From NCBI RefSeq assembly GCF_001942305.1, contig NZ_MKKE01000013.1, forward strand, positions 1 through 64,000: a stretch of DNA of 64,000 bases, in the 5' to 3' direction. Below are positions 30,938 through 39,629 of the stretch, one piece after another. Position 1 is the first letter of the stretch; the number at the start of each line of letters is the position of its first letter. The stretch is from Saccharomonospora sp. CUA-673. Lineage in GTDB: Bacteria > Actinomycetota > Actinomycetes > Mycobacteriales > Pseudonocardiaceae. The position numbers and the translations under genes are program-made. A model generated the notes under the pieces. That model was not told the DNA's origin. It did no database searches and saw only the letters and a program-made list of their open reading frames with translations.

Positions 30938-31005
30938 CCCCCGCAGCGACTCGAATCCCCGCCCAGCAAGACCCGACCCCCGACTTCCAAGGAACCGTGC
31001 CCTAG

Positions 31006-31905
31006 ATGCGCGCCAGCTTCGTCTTCAGCGAGGTCGTCACCGGTTTGCGCCGGAACGTCACGATGACCATCGCCATGATCCTGACCACCGCCATCTCACT
31101 CGGGATGTTCGGCGGTGGGCTGCTGTTCGTCCGCACGATCGACAAGATGCAGGCCAGCTACCTCGACGACGTCGAGGTCACGGTCTACATGACCCAGGAC
31201 ATCAGCGCCAACGACCCGAACTGCACCGCCGAGCCGTGCTCGACCATCCGGCAGTCGCTCGAGACCAACCAGGCCGTCGAATCGGTCGTGTTCGAGGACC
31301 GGCAGCAGGCCTACGAGCGGTTCCAGCGGATCTTCGAGGGTCAGCCGGAGCTCGTCGAGCTCGCCCGACCCGAATCGCTGCCCGCCTCCCTGCACGTCAA
31401 GCTGTTCGACCCCGAACGCAGCGACGTCATAGTGCAGGAGTTCTCCAACCAACCCGGCGTCGCCAACGTCGACGACCAGAACAAGTTCCTCGAACGGTTC
31501 TTCAGCCTGCTGAACTCCGGACGGAACGGCACGTTCATCGTCGCGCTCATCGCCGCCTTCGCCGCCGTGCTGCTGATTGCCAACACCATCCAGGTGTCGG
31601 CCTACACCCGGCGCACCGAAGTCGGCATCATGCGACTCGTCGGCGCGACCCGCTGGTACACCCAGCTGCCGTTCCTCCTCGAAGCGGTGGTCGCCGGCGT
31701 CATCGGTGCGGTCATCGGCACCGGGGGGCTGATTGCGATCAAATACATAGCGCTCGACCGGATCCTCGAAGCGACCGGCGGCGCCATACCCACGATCGAA
31801 CTGATCGACATCCTGTTCCCCGTGGCACCGATACTCCTCGGGACGTCGATCCTCATCTCCGCCATCACCGGGTACGTCACACTACGTGCCTACGTGCGCA
31901 CCTAG
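31006..31905 (+). CDS. ftsX: Cell-division membrane protein FtsX
   Basis: The 299-residue protein has four transmembrane segments: one near residues 20-45, then an extracytoplasmic domain with two cysteines (NCTAEPCS), then three in the C-terminal third ending [15 protein letters not shown]. This is the FtsX topology; the outer domain contacts the hydrolase partner. ATG 31006 has AAGGAA about 11 bases upstream. It follows ftsE. Confidence 0.96.
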   Translation: MRASFVFSEVVTGLRRNVTMTIAMILTTAISLGMFGGGLLFVRTIDKMQASYLDDVEVTVYMTQDISANDPNCTAEPCSTIRQSLETNQAVESVVFEDRQQAYERFQRIFEGQPELVELARPESLPASLHVKLFDPERSDVIVQEFSNQPGVANVDDQNKFLERFFSLLNSGRNGTFIVALIAAFAAVLLIANTIQVSAYTRRTEVGIMRLVGATRWYTQLPFLLEAVVAGVIGAVIGTGGLIAIKYIALDRILEATGGAIPTIELIDILFPVAPILLGTSILISAITGYVTLRAYVRT

Positions 31906-31923
31906 CGGAGTTGAGCAAGCGTC

Positions 31924-31956
31924 TGCGCCGGGGTTCCGTGACGGGGCCCCGGCGCA
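31924..31956 (+). terminator. Hairpin between ftsX and smpB
   Basis: A 10-bp perfect inverted repeat (TGCGCCGGGG at 31924-31933 and its complement at 31947-31956) follows ftsX by 18 bases. There is no T-run. A leaderless-type promoter for smpB follows. Confidence 0.6.
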
Positions 31957-32024
31957 GCGCCGTTCCGGGGCTCGGTGGCGGTAACCCGTTAGGACTGTAG
32001 GTCGAGGGCGGTTAGAGTCGAGAC

Positions 32025-32525
32025 ATGGTCAAGGAAGTCGGACACAAGGTGATCGCGTCGAACCGCCGCGGGCGGTACGACTACACGATCCTCGACACCT
32101 ACGAGGCCGGCATCGCGCTCGCCGGCACCGAGGTCAAGAGCCTTCGTGCCGGCAAGGCGTCCCTCGGCGAGGCCTTCGCGACGGTCGACGACGGCGAGGT
32201 CTTCCTGCGCAACGTGCACATTCCCGAGTACGCGCAGGGCACGTGGACCAACCACGCCCCGCGGCGCACCAGGAAGCTCCTGCTGCACCGCAAGGAGATC
32301 GAGAAGCTGATCGGCAAGACCAAGGAGAGCGGCGTCAGCCTCGTGCCGCTGTCGCTGTACTTCAAGGACGGCAAGGTCAAGGTCGAACTGGCCCTGGCCC
32401 GCGGTAAGAAGGCGCACGACAAGCGTCAGGACATCGCCAAGCGCGACGCCCAGCGCGAGATCTCCAAGGCCATGGGGCGCGCGATCAAGGGCAAGCACAA
32501 GCAGCAGCGCGCGGCCCGCCGGTGA
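32025..32525 (+). CDS. smpB: tmRNA-binding protein SmpB
   Basis: The 166-residue protein binds the tRNA-like part of tmRNA in trans-translation. It has the SmpB core ([53 protein letters not shown]) and the basic helical tail ([19 protein letters not shown]) that enters the mRNA channel. ATG 32025 follows TAGAGT by 6 bases. Its stop overlaps the GTG of the amidohydrolase. The tmRNA gene is 5.2 kb downstream. Confidence 0.97.
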   Translation: MVKEVGHKVIASNRRGRYDYTILDTYEAGIALAGTEVKSLRAGKASLGEAFATVDDGEVFLRNVHIPEYAQGTWTNHAPRRTRKLLLHRKEIEKLIGKTKESGVSLVPLSLYFKDGKVKVELALARGKKAHDKRQDIAKRDAQREISKAMGRAIKGKHKQQRAARR

Positions 32526-33418
32526 CGGGCCCGGCCGGCGACGACGACGTCGCGGCCTGGGCGCGGGGGCTCGGGCTCGACGGCCTCGTCGACATCCACG
32601 TCCACTTCCTGCCCGACCGCATGCTGCAGAAGGTGTGGGCCTACTTCGACCGGGCCGAGGAGCACTACGGCCTGCCGTGGCCGGTGCACTACCGGCTGCC
32701 CGAGGCCGACCGCGTCGACACGCTCCGCGCGCTCGGGGTACGCACGTTCGCGCCGCTGGTCTACCCGCACAAACCCGGCATGGCCGACTGGCTCAACAGC
32801 TGGGTCGCCGAGTTCGCCGAGCGTGAGCCGCTCGCCGTGCGCACCGCGACGTTCTTCCCCGAACCGGAGGCCGCGACCTACGTCGACGAGGCCGTCCGGG
32901 CGGGCGCGCGCTGCTTCAAGGTGCACGTCCAGGTCGGGGCCTACGACCCGCGCGATCCGCACCTCGACGCCGCGTGGGGCGCGCTCGCCGACGCGGGCAT
33001 CCCTGCCGTCGTGCACTGCGGCCACGGCCCGCTGCAGGGCGAGCACACCGGACTCGACGTGTTCGCCGAGGTGCTGCAGCGGCATCCGCAGCTGGTCGCC
33101 GTCCTCGCCCACGCGGGCATGCCCGAGTACGACGAGGCGCTGGAGCTGGTGCACCGGTTCCCGCGCGTGCACCTCGACACCACGATGGTCGGCGTGCCGT
33201 TCACCGAGAGCTTCATGCCGATGCCCGCCGACTGGCCCGCCCGGCTCGCCGACGTGGCCGACCGGGTCGTACTGGGCACCGACTTCCCGAACATCCCGTA
33301 CGACTACGCGACGCAGCTGCGTGCCATCGCCGGCTGGGCCGAGTCCGACGACCGCCTCGGCGAACCGTTCCTGCGGGCCGTCCTCCACGACACGCCCGCG
33401 AAACTCCTCGGCGTCTAA
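32522..33418 (+). CDS. Amidohydrolase-2 family metal-dependent hydrolase
   Basis: The 298-residue TIM-barrel hydrolase has DIHVHF (first metal ligands), [17 protein letters not shown] and [10 protein letters not shown] (catalytic Asp), the pattern of amidohydrolase_2 enzymes related to ACMSD-type decarboxylases. The substrate is unknown. GTG 32522 overlaps the smpB stop by four bases, so it is translationally coupled to smpB, a link with no obvious functional meaning. Confidence 0.88.
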   Translation: MTGPAGDDDVAAWARGLGLDGLVDIHVHFLPDRMLQKVWAYFDRAEEHYGLPWPVHYRLPEADRVDTLRALGVRTFAPLVYPHKPGMADWLNSWVAEFAEREPLAVRTATFFPEPEAATYVDEAVRAGARCFKVHVQVGAYDPRDPHLDAAWGALADAGIPAVVHCGHGPLQGEHTGLDVFAEVLQRHPQLVAVLAHAGMPEYDEALELVHRFPRVHLDTTMVGVPFTESFMPMPADWPARLADVADRVVLGTDFPNIPYDYATQLRAIAGWAESDDRLGEPFLRAVLHDTPAKLLGV

Positions 33419-33465
33419 CCCACCGTTCAAGCCTCCCGAGGGCCCCATGGTTGCGTTGATCGCGA

Positions 33466-34833
33466 CTAATGTTCCCTTGACGCTTCGCCAACGGCGGGCC
33501 TGGTGAGCAGGTAAGCACCGGCGACGAGGGCCGCCCACAGCTCCGGTCCGTTGCCGAAACCGGTCGCGGCGAGGCCGAGGACACCCGCCGCGCCGAGCAG
33601 CCCCGCGGCGACGAGCCTGCCGATCGGGGCCGGGGTCTGCGTCGCGGGCGTGCGCTGCGGTGCCGCCGTCTCGAACCGGCCGGCGACCCGCACCAACAGC
33701 ACCAGCACGACGCCCGCGGCCGCGAGCCAGACCGGCAGCGTCACGGCCCAGGCGAGGGTCCCGGGCTGCGGCGTCGCACGGCCCAGGCCGACCACGGCGA
33801 CCCCGGCGACGACCACGAGCGCCGGCATGTGCCAGAGGTAGATGCTCATGAACCGGGGCGCCGCCCACGTCAACGCCGCGGACCCGAGGCGCCGCCGCGC
33901 CGGCCGCGTGAGCAGCGGGCGGACCGCGAGCGCCAGGCCGATCTGACCGACAGCCAGGGTGATCAGGCACGCGGCGGGCGGGCTCATGTTCGACACCGCA
34001 TCGCCCGGCATGCCGATCATGCTCTGCGCGTACGGCCCGAACGCCACGAGCAGCGCCGTCCCGGCGAAGCCTGCGCCGGACAGGGCGACCGCGCGGCTCG
34101 TCGACAGCCGCGCGAGCCCGCCGTCGGCGTAGTGGAAACCCAGCTGGGCGACCGCGAGCCACACGAACACCGCGTTGGCGTAGCCGACCACGGGTACCTC
34201 CCCCAGCTGGGGCAGGCCGCCGAACCGGGCGACGTCGACGGCCGCCGCCGCGACCGCGAACGCCGGCACCACGCCGAACCTCGCGAGCCCGCCGCGGCGG
34301 TGCGCGGCTGCCAGCAGGGGAGTGGCGACGACCGCCAGCAGGTACACGGCCAGGAACCAGAGCAGCTGCGCCGCGATCGCCCCCGCGACGGCCACGGGCT
34401 GCTCCGGGACGCCGAGATCACCCAGCAGCGTCGGCACGACGAGCCACACCGCGAGCAGGGGCAGCACCGGCAGCAACAACCGATGCAGCCGCGCGGCGAG
34501 CCAGTCCCGGGTCGAGCTCGCCCGCCGCAGGGAGATCAGATTGGCCGCACCCCCTGCGAAGAACACCAGCGGCATGACCTGCGACAACCACGTCACGATC
34601 CACCAGCCGGGGGTGGTGAGCGCGTTGCCCGTGGTCAGCACCCCGTCGGAGTAACTCAGCACCGGCATCGTCCAGTGCTGCACCACCACGCCCACCACGG
34701 CAAGCGTCCGCACAGCGTCGAGAAACCGATCCCGCCCCGGAGGCTGCGTGGGTGGCGCGGTGGGCCGGGGTGCCGGGGGCGCAGTGGCAGGAGCGGCGGG
34801 TGGCGCGACAGGTGGCGTGAGGCTCGTGGTCAT
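33466..34833 (-). CDS. Acyltransferase 3 family membrane protein
   Basis: The 455-residue protein starts with a Pro/Ala/Thr-rich segment and then has about ten to eleven transmembrane helices. Near the first helix is RFLDAVRTLAVVGVVVQHW, where the conserved Arg and His of acyltransferase-3 proteins lie, and later MSIYLWHMPALVVV. These enzymes acylate cell-surface sugars or small molecules at the membrane. The acceptor is unknown. I chose ATG 34833. The gene lies 111 bases downstream of the response regulator on the same strand. Confidence 0.85.
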   Translation of the reverse strand: MTTSLTPPVAPPAAPATAPPAPRPTAPPTQPPGRDRFLDAVRTLAVVGVVVQHWTMPVLSYSDGVLTTGNALTTPGWWIVTWLSQVMPLVFFAGGAANLISLRRASSTRDWLAARLHRLLLPVLPLLAVWLVVPTLLGDLGVPEQPVAVAGAIAAQLLWFLAVYLLAVVATPLLAAAHRRGGLARFGVVPAFAVAAAAVDVARFGGLPQLGEVPVVGYANAVFVWLAVAQLGFHYADGGLARLSTSRAVALSGAGFAGTALLVAFGPYAQSMIGMPGDAVSNMSPPAACLITLAVGQIGLALAVRPLLTRPARRRLGSAALTWAAPRFMSIYLWHMPALVVVAGVAVVGLGRATPQPGTLAWAVTLPVWLAAAGVVLVLLVRVAGRFETAAPQRTPATQTPAPIGRLVAAGLLGAAGVLGLAATGFGNGPELWAALVAGAYLLTRPAVGEASREH

Positions 34834-34944
34834 ACCGTTCAGCCTGGTCAGCCGGCGATGCCCGCACAGCGGTGCCACCCACCGTCCCGCGCTACCGATT
34901 TTCGTACCCGCCAGGTGGGGTGAGCCCTACCGCCCCGGGAGCAT

Positions 34945-35586
34945 TTAGCGTTTGAGGTAGGTGAGGACGGCTCGGACGCGGCGGTGCTCCTCGGCGCTGC
35001 CGTCGAGGCCGAGCTTGAGGAAGATGTTGCCGATGTGCTTCTCGACGGCGCCGTGCGAGACGACGAGCTTCGTCGCGATGGCCGAGTTCGACAGGCCCTG
35101 CGCCATCAGTTCGAGCACCTCGCGCTCGCGGGCGGTCAGCGCGTCGAGCGGGTTGCGCCGTCCGCGGGCCATGACCTGCGAGATCACCTCCGGGTCGATG
35201 GCGGTGCCCCCGGCGGCGACGCGGCGGATCGCGTCGAGGAAGTCGGCGACGTCGGCGACCCGTTCCTTCAGCAGGTAGCCCACCCCGCCGGTGCCCGCCG
35301 ACAGCAGTTCGACCGCGTAGGTCTCCTCGACGTACTGCGAGAGCACAAGCACGGGCAGGTCCGGCACGATCTCCCGCGCCCGCAGCGCCGCGCGCAGGCC
35401 TTCGTCGGTGAACGTCGGCGGCATGCGCACGTCGACGATCGCCAGGTCGGGGCGGTGCTGTTCGACGGCGGGCAGGAGCTCGTCGCCCGAGCCGACCGCG
35501 GCGAGGGTCTCGATGCCCTCGTCGGCCAGCAGCCGCTGCACCCCGGCGCGCAGCAGGACGGCATCCTCGGCGATGACGACGCGCAA
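34945..35586 (-). CDS. NarL/LuxR-type response regulator
   Basis: The 213-residue protein has a receiver domain (acidic EDAVLLR, phosphoacceptor Asp in LAIVDVRMPP, Lys in YLLKERV) and a C-terminal LuxR helix-turn-helix (LTAREREVLELMAQGLSNSAIATKLVVSHGAVEKHIGNIF). The cognate kinase gene lies 25 bases upstream. Targets are unknown; the downstream acyltransferase is a candidate by position only. Confidence 0.93.
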   Translation of the reverse strand: MRVVIAEDAVLLRAGVQRLLADEGIETLAAVGSGDELLPAVEQHRPDLAIVDVRMPPTFTDEGLRAALRAREIVPDLPVLVLSQYVEETYAVELLSAGTGGVGYLLKERVADVADFLDAIRRVAAGGTAIDPEVISQVMARGRRNPLDALTAREREVLELMAQGLSNSAIATKLVVSHGAVEKHIGNIFLKLGLDGSAEEHRRVRAVLTYLKR

Positions 35587-35611
35587 CTCTCCACAACCCC
35601 CATCGGACGGT

Positions 35612-36772
35612 TCACCAGGTGCAGGGCAGTTCGGCTCGGATCACCGTCGGACCGCCGTGCGGGCTGGACACGGATACGACGCCGTCGATCGTGGCCGCCC
35701 GGTCGGCCAGGCCCGCGAGCCCGCCACCGGGGCGCATCTCGGCGCCGCCGTGACCGTTGTCGGTCACCTCGGCGATCACGGTAGTGCCATCCCCGCGGAC
35801 GGCAACCTCGACCTCGGTGGCACCCGAGTGCTTGGCCGCGTTGGTGAGCGTCTCGCCGACGATGAAGTACGTCGTGCTCTCGACCGCCGCGGGTGGACGT
35901 TGCGGCACGTCGACCGACACCGACACGGCGATCGGCGACTTCGCGGCCAACGCCGACAGCGCCGCGTCCAGTCCCCGGTCGGCCAGCACGGCCGGGTAGA
36001 TGCCGCGGGCCAGGTCGCGCAGCTCCGCGACGGCGAGCTTGGCGTCGGTGTGTGCCTCGTCGAGCAGCTGCGCGAGCTCGGTGTTGTCCGACCCGGCCTT
36101 GGTCTTCGCACGGCCCACCGTCATGGCGACGGCGACGAGCCGCTGCTGGGCACCGTCGTGCAGGTCGCGTTCGATGCGCCGCCGTTCGGCCTCGGCCGCG
36201 TCGACCCCGCGGGCACGGGAGGCCTGCAACCGGGACGCCCGCGCCTCGAGTCGCTGGGCGCGCGGCGGCCCGAGCAGCGCCAACGCGAGCTTGCCGTGCA
36301 GCCAGCCCACGCCGGGGGCCAGCGTCAACGCCAACGGCACGACGATCGCCGACGCGATGCCCAGCGCGAACTCGATGACCGCGATGGGGAAGGCGAGCAG
36401 CAGATAGGCCAGGTCGCGCCACGTCGTCGAGTCGGCCAGCCGCGCGAACCAGTCGCGCAGCCGGCCCTCGCCGTGGGCGCGGATCGCGTCCGGCACCGGG
36501 GTCCGCAGCATCCGCCGCAACCACCGCCGCTCGACGTCGGCGAACCACTGCGTCAGATACGTCGCGGCCATCAGCAGCGGGATGCCCACCCACACGATCG
36601 TCGTCGCGACCCCGGCCAGCAGCAGGGTCACCAGCACGACGAACTGGACGAGCCGCAGCGGCAGCGTCAGCACCTGGTAGCCGATCGTGCGCCAGGTGCC
36701 GGGCCACGGCTGGTCCTCGTTCACTGCTCTCGCCCCGCTCCGCCCGGGCGCATTCCCCGGGTCGCCGTTCAT
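35612..36772 (-). CDS. Sensor histidine kinase (HisKA_3) with membrane sensor domain
   Basis: The 386-residue kinase has an N-terminal sensor domain with about four transmembrane segments, a HisKA_3 dimerisation box (RRRIERDLHDGAQQRLVAVAM; the phosphorylated His is in ERDLHDGAQ) and a HATPase domain (GETLTNAAKHSGA, DNGHGG, GGGLAGLADRA). It should phosphorylate the regulator encoded 25 bases downstream. Its start overlaps the stop of the next upstream gene (ATGA at 36769-36772), which encodes a second copy of the same sensor domain. The signal is unknown; membrane or wall stress would fit the family. Confidence 0.93.
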   Translation of the reverse strand: MNGDPGNAPGRSGARAVNEDQPWPGTWRTIGYQVLTLPLRLVQFVVLVTLLLAGVATTIVWVGIPLLMAATYLTQWFADVERRWLRRMLRTPVPDAIRAHGEGRLRDWFARLADSTTWRDLAYLLLAFPIAVIEFALGIASAIVVPLALTLAPGVGWLHGKLALALLGPPRAQRLEARASRLQASRARGVDAAEAERRRIERDLHDGAQQRLVAVAMTVGRAKTKAGSDNTELAQLLDEAHTDAKLAVAELRDLARGIYPAVLADRGLDAALSALAAKSPIAVSVSVDVPQRPPAAVESTTYFIVGETLTNAAKHSGATEVEVAVRGDGTTVIAEVTDNGHGGAEMRPGGGLAGLADRAATIDGVVSVSSPHGGPTVIRAELPCTW

Positions 36773-37512
36773 CCTGCCACCGTGGACGTCGACCCGGCGG
36801 CATCTCCCGACGCAGCATCCGTCGGGGCCCTATCCCTGGACGCCGCTTCCCTCGAGGTCGGCACCGGCGGGGCCGCCTCGGCGGCGCGTTCCCGCCGCGG
36901 CGACGGACCGAGCAGCGCCGCGGCCAGCCGGGCATGCCCGGCCCCCACCCCGCGCGTCAGTGGCACGGCCAGGCACACCAACAGCACGCCCAGCACCGCC
37001 CACGGCAGCGCCGTCGGCACCGAGTCCACGACGATCCACCGCACATCGTGCCCGGGGAAGGCGTACAGCCCGTCGGGCAGGAAGCGGTAGTACACCGGTA
37101 GCGCGACCAGGCCCAGGGCCAGCGCCCAGAACGTCACCATCACCGTGAACTCGACGACCCCCAGCGGCAGCAGCAACACCAGGTAGGTCACATCGCGCCA
37201 GGTCTGTGCATCGCGCGCCCGCGTCAACCAGCGTGCCCGGAACCCCGTCGTCGGCAGCGGCCGATACGGACGCGGAACCGGCCTGCCCAGCCACGCCCGC
37301 ACCCGTATGCGCTCGAGGTCCGCCAACCCCCGTGAACCCGCCAGGAACGCCATCAACACCGGAATGCCCAACCACACCAACGACAGCGGAAGCCCCACCG
37401 CGAACGTCGTCACCAGGAAGACGAACGAGAAGATCCCCAGCGGGAGGCTCGACACCAACACCGCCGACGATCCGCTCAGCCCCGGCGTGCCCGGTGCGAC
37501 GCGCGTGTCCAT
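36769..37512 (-). CDS. Stand-alone membrane sensor-domain protein
   Basis: The 247-residue protein is built like the sensor part of the adjacent kinase: paired helices with GLPLSLVWLGIPVLMAF and LADLERIRVRAWLGRP, then RARDAQTWRDVTYLVLLLPLGVVEF, which aligns with STTWRDLAYLLLAFPIAVIEF of the kinase. It lacks any kinase or DNA-binding domain. It is first in the operon and its stop overlaps the kinase start. It probably modulates the kinase as a partner subunit. Confidence 0.8.
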   Translation of the reverse strand: MDTRVAPGTPGLSGSSAVLVSSLPLGIFSFVFLVTTFAVGLPLSLVWLGIPVLMAFLAGSRGLADLERIRVRAWLGRPVPRPYRPLPTTGFRARWLTRARDAQTWRDVTYLVLLLPLGVVEFTVMVTFWALALGLVALPVYYRFLPDGLYAFPGHDVRWIVVDSVPTALPWAVLGVLLVCLAVPLTRGVGAGHARLAAALLGPSPRRERAAEAAPPVPTSREAASRDRAPTDAASGDAAGSTSTVAG

Positions 37513-37715
37513 CGTCGTGACCCCTTCCCGCAGTCGTCGAGCACCAGCATCCCCGCTGCCCGGTCGCGCCGACAGGGAGCTGCCCGCCCACCGCAGGTAG
37601 GGCTGACCCCACCACCGACCCGTCCGATGCGCCCGGCCTGGGGAATTAAAGACTTGCCGGACGGGTTATCCTGGTGGGAACGAGAGATCCACACCGACCC
37701 CGTGTCGGTACCCAA

Positions 37716-38085
37716 GGGGGTGAACGGTTTCGACTCTGGACGTTGATCCAGTGGGAAGCGTGCCGGTGCAGGCAACGACCACCGCAAGCGTCGTAGCAAC
37801 TAAATATAAGCGCCAAGACGAACAGTCAGCGCGACTTCGCCCTCGCCGCCTGAGCGAGTGCGAGTCTGTCGGCCCGGGTAAGCCTTCGACCCGGTCTGCC
37901 GGCATCAGCTAGAAGGCTTACCGCCGGTCCCGGCCACGGGGACCGGTTGGGACACAAACAGTGGCTGGGCCCGTCACACCGGCTTGTTCGCGTGACCGGT
38001 GGGGCCGAGTAGAGGCACAGCGAACTGCGCACGGAGAAGCCCTGGAAAGGCGGCAGAGGACCCGGGTTCGATTCCCGGCACTCCA
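37716..38085 (+). ncRNA. ssrA: Transfer-messenger RNA (tmRNA)
   Basis: The 5' end GGGGGTGAACGGTTTCGACT and 3' T-arm CCGGG-TTCGATT-CCCGG are diagnostic for tmRNA. The tag frame runs from GCC at 37812 to TGA at 37851-37853 and encodes AKTNSQRDFALAA, ending in the ALAA degradation signal. With SmpB it rescues stalled ribosomes. The acceptor stem is one base short: the 5' strand GGGGGTG would pair with CACCTCC but the sequence reads CACTCC before the final A, so one C is probably missing near 38081. Confidence 0.96.
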
Positions 38086-38093
38086 CTCGACGG

Positions 38094-38130
38094 CCGGCGA
38101 GTGCTCGCGAAGAGCACTCGCCGGTTTCTC
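38094..38130 (+). terminator. Terminator of the tmRNA gene
   Basis: A 13-bp perfect stem (CCGGCGAGTGCTC at 38094-38106, complement at 38112-38124) with a 5-base loop is followed by TTTCTC. It starts nine bases after the tmRNA. Confidence 0.9.
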
Positions 38131-38250
38131 GTTCCGGGCTGCGTCACGGGGGCCGAGCCCGCGGACCCCACGGGGCGTGCTCCGCACCCTACCGGCCCGG
38201 GCACCTCGGGCGGGAACCAGCCGCTGCGGCTTCGTCGCTTCGCTCCTCAT

Positions 38251-38328
38251 CGTGTCGGCACCCGACGTCGCCGTGTCAGCAACCCACGTCGCCGTGTTGG
38301 CAGCCTGCGTCGCTGTGTTGGCGTTCGG
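38251..38328 (+). repeat. 21-bp tandem repeat (three full units plus a partial), locus 1
   Basis: Units at 38251, 38272 and 38293 follow CGTGTYRGCAnCCnRCGTCGC, with a fourth partial from 38314. The array ends at the 3' end of uxuB. The same unit occurs at 52957. No product or structure is evident. Confidence 0.8.
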
Positions 38329-38330
38329 GC

Positions 38331-39629
38331 TCAGCCGCCGGCCGCGCGGAGGTGGTCGACGTAGTCGTCGACGGCGGAGACCAACGTGGTGTCGTCGGCC
38401 AGGTCGCTGTCCACGGCGGCCAGCACCCGGCGGGCGCCGTCGCCGGAACGGGCCAGTGCGGTGAGTTCGTCGGCGCGCGGGTCGGTGACCTCCCGGTCCC
38501 GCAGGTGGATCAACCACCCTGCCAGCGCCGCGACCGCCGGCTCCGGCACGCGCCCCGCGGACCGTTCGGCGCGCAGCACCGGCAGGATCCGCGCCGGGAT
38601 CTTCTGCGATCCGTTGACGGCGATGTGCAGCAGGTGGTGCCGGATGCCGCGGGACGCGAACCGCTGCAGGAGGCGCTGCCGGTAGTCGCGGAGGTCGTCC
38701 TCGGGCAGCGCGGCGTGCCGGGCCGCGGTGTCCCACCACGACTCCGTCAACGCCATCAGCGTCGGATGCTGTATCGCCTCGTCGACCGTGGTGCAGCCCA
38801 GCGCGGGGCCGGTGTGGGCGAGCAGCGTGTGGGCGCCGTTGAGGAACCACAGCTTGCGCTGTTCGTAGGCGGCGAGGTCGTCGACGAAGCGCGCCCCCGC
38901 GTTCTCCCACGCCGGCCTCCCGAGTGGGAACTGCCCCGACAGCAGCCATTCGCTGAACGGCTCGGTCACCACCGGGGCGTCATCGGCGAAACCGGTGAGC
39001 CGCGCGGCCGTCGCGGCGTCCTCGTCGGTCGCGGCCGGGGTGATGCGGTCGACGACGGTGTCGACGAACGACACGTGCTCCTCGAGCCACGCGCGGAACG
39101 CGGTGTCGTCCTCCGTCGTCGCCGCGGTCAGTGCGTCCCGCAGGACGCCGCCGTTGTCGGGCAGGTTGTCGCACGGCACCAGGGCGATCGGAGCCCCGCC
39201 CGCCCGGTGGCGTCCGCGCAGTCCGGCGACGACGCGGTCGATCGCACTGCCGGGCCCGCCCGTGCGGTAGCCGGGCTCGGTGATCGTCAGCGTCAGCAAC
39301 GCGACGTCCGGCGAGGCGAGGTCGGCCAGCCACCGGTCGGTGTCCCCGCCGGGGTGTGCCCTGCTGATCGCGTCGACGATCTCGGCGCGGGGCTCGCCGT
39401 CCCCGCGCACCTGGAGGGTGTACAGCCCGTCCTGCTCGGTGAGCGTGCGCGGCAACGCGGTGTTGCGGAACGTGTAGGCCGCGATTCCCCAGTCCGGATC
39501 GGCCATCGTGTACACGGCCTGGTGGGCACGGTGGAACGCGCCGAGTCCGAGGTGGACGGCGCGCACCGGGGCGGGCGGCCGCATCGATGCGGCGGTGCGG
39601 GTGAGCCGGGGCACGGCGTTGTCCGGCAT
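38331..39629 (-). CDS. uxuB: Fructuronate reductase (mannitol dehydrogenase family)
   Basis: The 432-residue polyol dehydrogenase-family protein has the Rossmann start VRAVHLGLGAFHRAHQAVY and the C-terminal segments KLWFLNGAHTLLAHTGPALG and VNGSQKIPARILPVL, typical of mannonate/fructuronate oxidoreductases. Next to uronate isomerase and mannonate dehydratase genes it should reduce D-fructuronate to D-mannonate with NADH. Tagaturonate reductase (UxaB) activity cannot be excluded by sequence. ATG 39629 overlaps the uxaC stop (ATGA), so both are translated together. Confidence 0.87.
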   Translation of the reverse strand: MPDNAVPRLTRTAASMRPPAPVRAVHLGLGAFHRAHQAVYTMADPDWGIAAYTFRNTALPRTLTEQDGLYTLQVRGDGEPRAEIVDAISRAHPGGDTDRWLADLASPDVALLTLTITEPGYRTGGPGSAIDRVVAGLRGRHRAGGAPIALVPCDNLPDNGGVLRDALTAATTEDDTAFRAWLEEHVSFVDTVVDRITPAATDEDAATAARLTGFADDAPVVTEPFSEWLLSGQFPLGRPAWENAGARFVDDLAAYEQRKLWFLNGAHTLLAHTGPALGCTTVDEAIQHPTLMALTESWWDTAARHAALPEDDLRDYRQRLLQRFASRGIRHHLLHIAVNGSQKIPARILPVLRAERSAGRVPEPAVAALAGWLIHLRDREVTDPRADELTALARSGDGARRVLAAVDSDLADDTTLVSAVDDYVDHLRAAGG

